A stretch of DNA of 16,665 nt, taken from contig JAWXCM010000362.1 in assembly GCA_034408745.1 (NCBI GenBank), positions 1 to 16,665 on the forward strand, given 5' to 3'. The notes beneath the pieces were generated by a model. The model had not been told where the DNA came from, made no database searches, and was given only the letters and a program-made list of their open reading frames with translations. This DNA comes from JAWXCM01 sp034408745 (GTDB lineage Bacteria; Acidobacteriota; Terriglobia; Bryobacterales; Bryobacteraceae). The translations under genes were made by a program, and so were the position numbers. Shown here one piece after another: positions 14,575-16,665 of the stretch (position 1 is its first letter; every line of letters begins with the position of its first letter).

Positions 14575-15528
14575 ATGTACTTTCAGGATAATTCTCTAAG
14601 CATTGGACGTACGCCGCTCATAAAACTGGGGCGCGTCACCGACGGCGCTCAGGCGACCGTACTGGTCAAGATCGAAGGCCGTAATCCGGCGTACTCGGTC
14701 AAATGCCGTATCGGCGCTTCCATGGTGTGGGACGCCGAAGAACGCGGCACTCTCAAACCCGGCAAGGCGATCATCGAGCCCACCAGTGGCAACACCGGAA
14801 TCGCGCTCGCGTTCGTCGCTGCGGCAAGGGGCTACCCCATCACCCTCACCATGCCCGAAACCATGTCGCTGGAGCGACGCAAGGTGCTGAAAGCATTCGG
14901 TGCAAACCTCATTCTGACGGAGGGTGCGCTGGGCATGAAAGGCGCCATCGCGAAAGCCGAAGAGGTCCTCGCGTCCGACCCCAGTCGCTGGGTGTTACTC
15001 CAACAGTTCAAGAACCCCGCCAATCCTGCCATCCACTTCAAGACCACCGGTCCTGAGATTTGGGACGACACCGACGGCAAGGTCGACGTCTTTGTGTCAG
15101 GCGTTGGCACCGGCGGGACCATTACCGGAGTGTCGCGCTATATCAAGGGCGAAAAAGGTAAGCCAATTCATGTAATTGCGGTCGAACCCACGCACTCGCC
15201 CGTGATCACCCAGACCCTGAACAAGCAGGAACTCAAGCCGGGACCGCACAAGATTCAGGGAATTGGCGCGGGATTTATCCCCGATACGCTCGACCTTTCC
15301 GTAATCGATTCCGTGGAACAGGTTACTAATGAGGAGTCGGTCGAAATGGCACGGCGCCTCGCCCGGGAAGAGGGCATTCTTTGTGGCATTTCCTGTGGCG
15401 CCGCGGTCGCCGCCGCGGTACGAGTTGCAAAAAGACCCGACATGGTGGGTAAAATGATCGTCACGGTGTTGCCCGATGCAGGAGAGCGCTATCTCAGCAG
15501 CGTCCTGTTTGAGGGAATGTTCGATTAG
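14575..15528 (+). CDS. cysK: Cysteine synthase (O-acetylserine sulfhydrylase)
   Basis: 317 residues, preceded by an ideal AGGAGG that overlaps the stop codon of the rrf2-family gene. It is a PLP enzyme of fold type II that makes cysteine from O-acetylserine and sulfide. The PLP lysine is Lys43 in SVKCRIG, the substrate-binding loop is TSGNTG (70-75), the phosphate-binding loop is GVGTGGT (176-182) and the C-terminal serine motif is in GISCGAA. CysK and CysM are hard to separate by eye. The GRNPAYSVKCRI wording is a variant of the usual E-x-x-N-P-x-x-S-V-K-x-R, with Gly35-Arg36 at the position where most enzymes have a small polar residue. The two-gene operon with the Rrf2-family regulator suggests control by cysteine supply. 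Confidence 0.93.
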   Translation: MYFQDNSLSIGRTPLIKLGRVTDGAQATVLVKIEGRNPAYSVKCRIGASMVWDAEERGTLKPGKAIIEPTSGNTGIALAFVAAARGYPITLTMPETMSLERRKVLKAFGANLILTEGALGMKGAIAKAEEVLASDPSRWVLLQQFKNPANPAIHFKTTGPEIWDDTDGKVDVFVSGVGTGGTITGVSRYIKGEKGKPIHVIAVEPTHSPVITQTLNKQELKPGPHKIQGIGAGFIPDTLDLSVIDSVEQVTNEESVEMARRLAREEGILCGISCGAAVAAAVRVAKRPDMVGKMIVTVLPDAGERYLSSVLFEGMFD

Positions 15529-15538
15529 GTTGAGGGGT

Positions 15539-15586
15539 GGAGCGGGTGCATGGGGTATTGGGTGGTTGGGTACATGCGCCCGCTCC
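15539..15586 (+). terminator. Hairpin after the cysteine synthase gene, possible terminator
   Basis: GGAGCGGGTGCATG (15539-15552) can pair with CATGCGCCCGCTCC (15573-15586) through 14 positions, all Watson-Crick except one T-G wobble, around a 20-base G-rich loop. It begins 10 bases after the cysK stop. No run of T follows the stem, so it is either a Rho-independent-like hairpin lacking the U tract or an mRNA 3'-end stabiliser. Confidence 0.5.
15544..15570 (+). other. G-quadruplex-forming motif
   Basis: Four G runs, GGG (15544-15546), GGGG (15552-15555), GGG (15560-15562) and GGG (15568-15570), are separated by spacers of 5, 4 and 5 bases; a further GGGG lies at 15534-15537. It satisfies the usual four-run rule. 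It shares bases with the left arm and loop of the hairpin, so the two structures would compete. Confidence 0.45.
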
Positions 15587-15654
15587 GGACGGAGTTACAA
15601 GTAATAACGCCTCGGCCAGGCCAAAGGTTGCAGCCTCCAACGTAATTATTTAGA

Positions 15655-15672
15655 GGCGAACATCAGGCGAAG
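15655..15672 (+). repeat. Direct repeat pair GGCGAA, upstream pair
   Basis: GGCGAAC (15655-15661) and GGCGAAG (15666-15672) start exactly 11 bases apart, eight bases before the -35 box of the DUF72 gene. An 11-base step is one helical turn, so both copies face the same side of the DNA, as for tandem sites of OmpR/PhoB-type regulators. No regulator can be named from this. Confidence 0.5.
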
Positions 15673-15679
15673 ATTTTTC

Positions 15680-15709
15680 TTGACAGCACAATGCGTTCCG
15701 CCCTATTCT
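15680..15709 (+). promoter_or_regulatory. Promoter of the DUF72 gene
   Basis: A perfect TTGACA (15680-15685) and TATTCT (15704-15709, four of six bases) are separated by 18 bases. The predicted start of transcription is near 15716, giving a leader of about 22 bases before the ATG at 15738. Confidence 0.6.
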
Positions 15710-15734
15710 GGTGGCGAACAAAGGGCGAACGCAT
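15691..15734. repeat. Interrupted inverted repeat over the DUF72 promoter and leader
   Basis: ATGCGTTCCGCCCT (15691-15704) and AGGGCGAACGCAT (15722-15734) are reverse complements except for one extra C in the left arm. The arms enclose 17 bases that include most of the -10 box and the likely transcription start. This could be an operator for a dimeric repressor with widely spaced half sites. Confidence 0.5.
15713..15730 (+). repeat. Direct repeat pair GGCGAAC, downstream pair
   Basis: GGCGAAC occurs at 15713-15719 and 15724-15730, again 11 bases apart. This copies the spacing of the upstream pair, with 58 bases between the two pairs. It covers the predicted transcription start and leader, and its second copy lies in the right arm of the inverted repeat. 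Confidence 0.5.
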
Positions 15735-15737
15735 CGC

Positions 15738-16616
15738 ATGTCGAATCCAACTTCCCAAATTCTCTGCGGTCCCTGCGGCTGGTCGCATATTGAGACCACC
15801 GCCAAACAGCATCCCCTTGAATACGTGGCGGCTCATTTCGATGCCGTCGAAATCCCGGAGACCTTCCGCGAGTTCCTGCGCCCGGAAGTCACACGCGTCT
15901 GGCTGCGCAAAGTTCGGCAAAACACCGAATTCCAGTTTTCCGCCAAACTGCATCTGCGATTTACTCATGACCGCGTTCTGGTCCCGGAGGAAGTCGCGGC
16001 ATTCAAGGACGGGCTTTGGCCGCTGATGCGTGCCGGACGGCTGGGCTGTGTGCTCATGCAGTTTCCGTGGTCGTTCCGCTACACCCGCGAGAATCGCGAG
16101 CACTTCATCAACCTGCGCCGCACCTTCCATGAATTCCCGCTGGTGGCCGAGATGCGCCATGCCAGCTGGATGGTGGACGAAGCTGTCGGCACATTCATCG
16201 ACTACCGGGTCGGCTTCTGCAATATTGACCAGCCGTCTTACACCCGCGCCATGCCGCCGACTGCCTTCCTGACCTCCGGGACCGGCTATGTGCGCCTCCA
16301 CGGCCGCAACTCGTTTAACTGGTATCAGGACGACCGCGCGCCAGTACAGAACCACCGCTACGACTACCTGTACTCCGACAGCGAACTCGCCGAATGGAAA
16401 GCGCGTGTCGACCGCATCGCTGGCTTCGCTTCGAAAGTTTTCGTCATTACCAACAACGACGCCGGAGGCAAAGCTGTCGTCAACGGCCTGCAACTCCGTT
16501 CGATGCTCCGGGGCGGGGATGGCAGCGACCTCCCGCAGGAGCTGCTGCGCCGTTATCCGCAGCGCAGCCAGGGAGCGCTGTTCACCAGCTACTATCCCGG
16601 CCGCGCCGTCGCCTGA
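15738..16616 (+). CDS. DUF72 (YecE-like) family protein
   Basis: 292 residues from the ATG at 15738. A GTG at 15711 is in frame but would lie upstream of the predicted transcription start. No clear Shine-Dalgarno sequence is present. DUF72 proteins adopt a TIM-barrel-like fold of unknown function. The family blocks are seen in order: GPCGWSH (11-17), FDAVEIPETF (34-43), FQFSAKLHLRFTHDR (65-79), GCVLMQFPWSF (103-113), PLVAEMRHASW (134-144), NIDQPS (162-167), YVRLHGRNSFNWY (184-196) and VFVITNNDAGGKAVVNGLQL (234-253). Most family members read NSxxGxA in the last block, so the NNDAGGKA form is a common variant. It has a well-formed promoter of its own within a repeat-rich control region and is not in an operon with cysK. 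A hairpin follows its stop. Confidence 0.9.
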   Translation: MSNPTSQILCGPCGWSHIETTAKQHPLEYVAAHFDAVEIPETFREFLRPEVTRVWLRKVRQNTEFQFSAKLHLRFTHDRVLVPEEVAAFKDGLWPLMRAGRLGCVLMQFPWSFRYTRENREHFINLRRTFHEFPLVAEMRHASWMVDEAVGTFIDYRVGFCNIDQPSYTRAMPPTAFLTSGTGYVRLHGRNSFNWYQDDRAPVQNHRYDYLYSDSELAEWKARVDRIAGFASKVFVITNNDAGGKAVVNGLQLRSMLRGGDGSDLPQELLRRYPQRSQGALFTSYYPGRAVA

Positions 16617-16619
16617 CAT

Positions 16620-16646
16620 TCTGACCGCGGCAGACCGACGGTCAGA
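16620..16646 (+). terminator. Hairpin just after the DUF72 gene, possible terminator
   Basis: TCTGACCG (16620-16627) pairs perfectly with CGGTCAGA (16639-16646) around an 11-base loop, starting 3 bases after the stop codon. No T run follows within the window. A second pairing, GCAGAC (16630-16635) with GTCTGC (16659-16664), would compete with it. The remaining bases to the window end hold nothing else I can name. Confidence 0.35.
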
Positions 16647-16665
16647 GCCTCGAGAGCAGTCTGCG

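Noticed and set aside
15663..16619. Open minus-strand frame (318 codons) opposite the DUF72 gene
   Set aside because: The plus-strand frame carries all DUF72 blocks and a promoter; the minus frame matches no family and has no ribosome binding site I can see.

Overview
The window looks like a GC-rich chromosomal segment of an Acidobacteriota bacterium, most likely of the Bryobacterales/Solibacter type. This is an inference from gene content: a PEP-CTERM protein, a JAMM-like/TonB fusion protein, a DUF1349-like secreted protein, a phoH-ybeY-corC-era run, and several small conserved-looking proteins whose relatives I recall mainly from that phylum. GTG and TTG starts are common, and neighbouring genes are often packed with overlaps of a few bases. 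I see no rRNA, tRNA, CRISPR array, transposase, integrase or plasmid genes, so nothing marks this as a mobile island.

Layout from left to right. (1) 2-451: the 3' end of a citramalate synthase gene, ending tail-to-tail with a PEP-CTERM protein (448-1296, minus). (2) 1485-3672, plus: a membrane-tethered hypothetical protein, a secreted DUF1349-like protein and a secreted ankyrin-repeat protein. A short orphan reading frame that may be a gene remnant lies between the last two. (3) 7738-3679, minus: phoH, ybeY, corC/hlyC-like, era and a BON-domain gene, which looks like one operon for ribosome and RNA maturation and envelope function. (4) 7812-9080, plus: an orphan membrane histidine kinase, divergent from phoH. 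(5) 12331-9058, minus: a hypothetical protein, an orphan HlyD-type adaptor, and a membrane protein with a degenerate JAMM-like domain in front of a TonB-like C-terminus. (6) 12385-14092, plus: a patatin-like hydrolase, a small conserved-looking protein and a 2H phosphoesterase, translationally coupled. (7) 14140-15528, plus: an Rrf2-family regulator and a cysteine synthase, with a perfect palindrome over a good promoter. (8) 15529-15737: the longest stretch without a gene (209 bases). It holds a hairpin, a G-quadruplex motif, a promoter, and two pairs of 11-base-period direct repeats bracketing that promoter. (9) 15738-16616, plus: a DUF72 (YecE-like) protein.

Most genes are housekeeping or general envelope and secretion functions. 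The points I find least explained by known annotation are the JAMM-TonB fusion with a substituted metal-ligand position, the patatin / small protein / 2H phosphoesterase cassette, and the repeat-rich control region in front of the DUF72 gene. I found no strong evidence of a complete new defence or mobile system.
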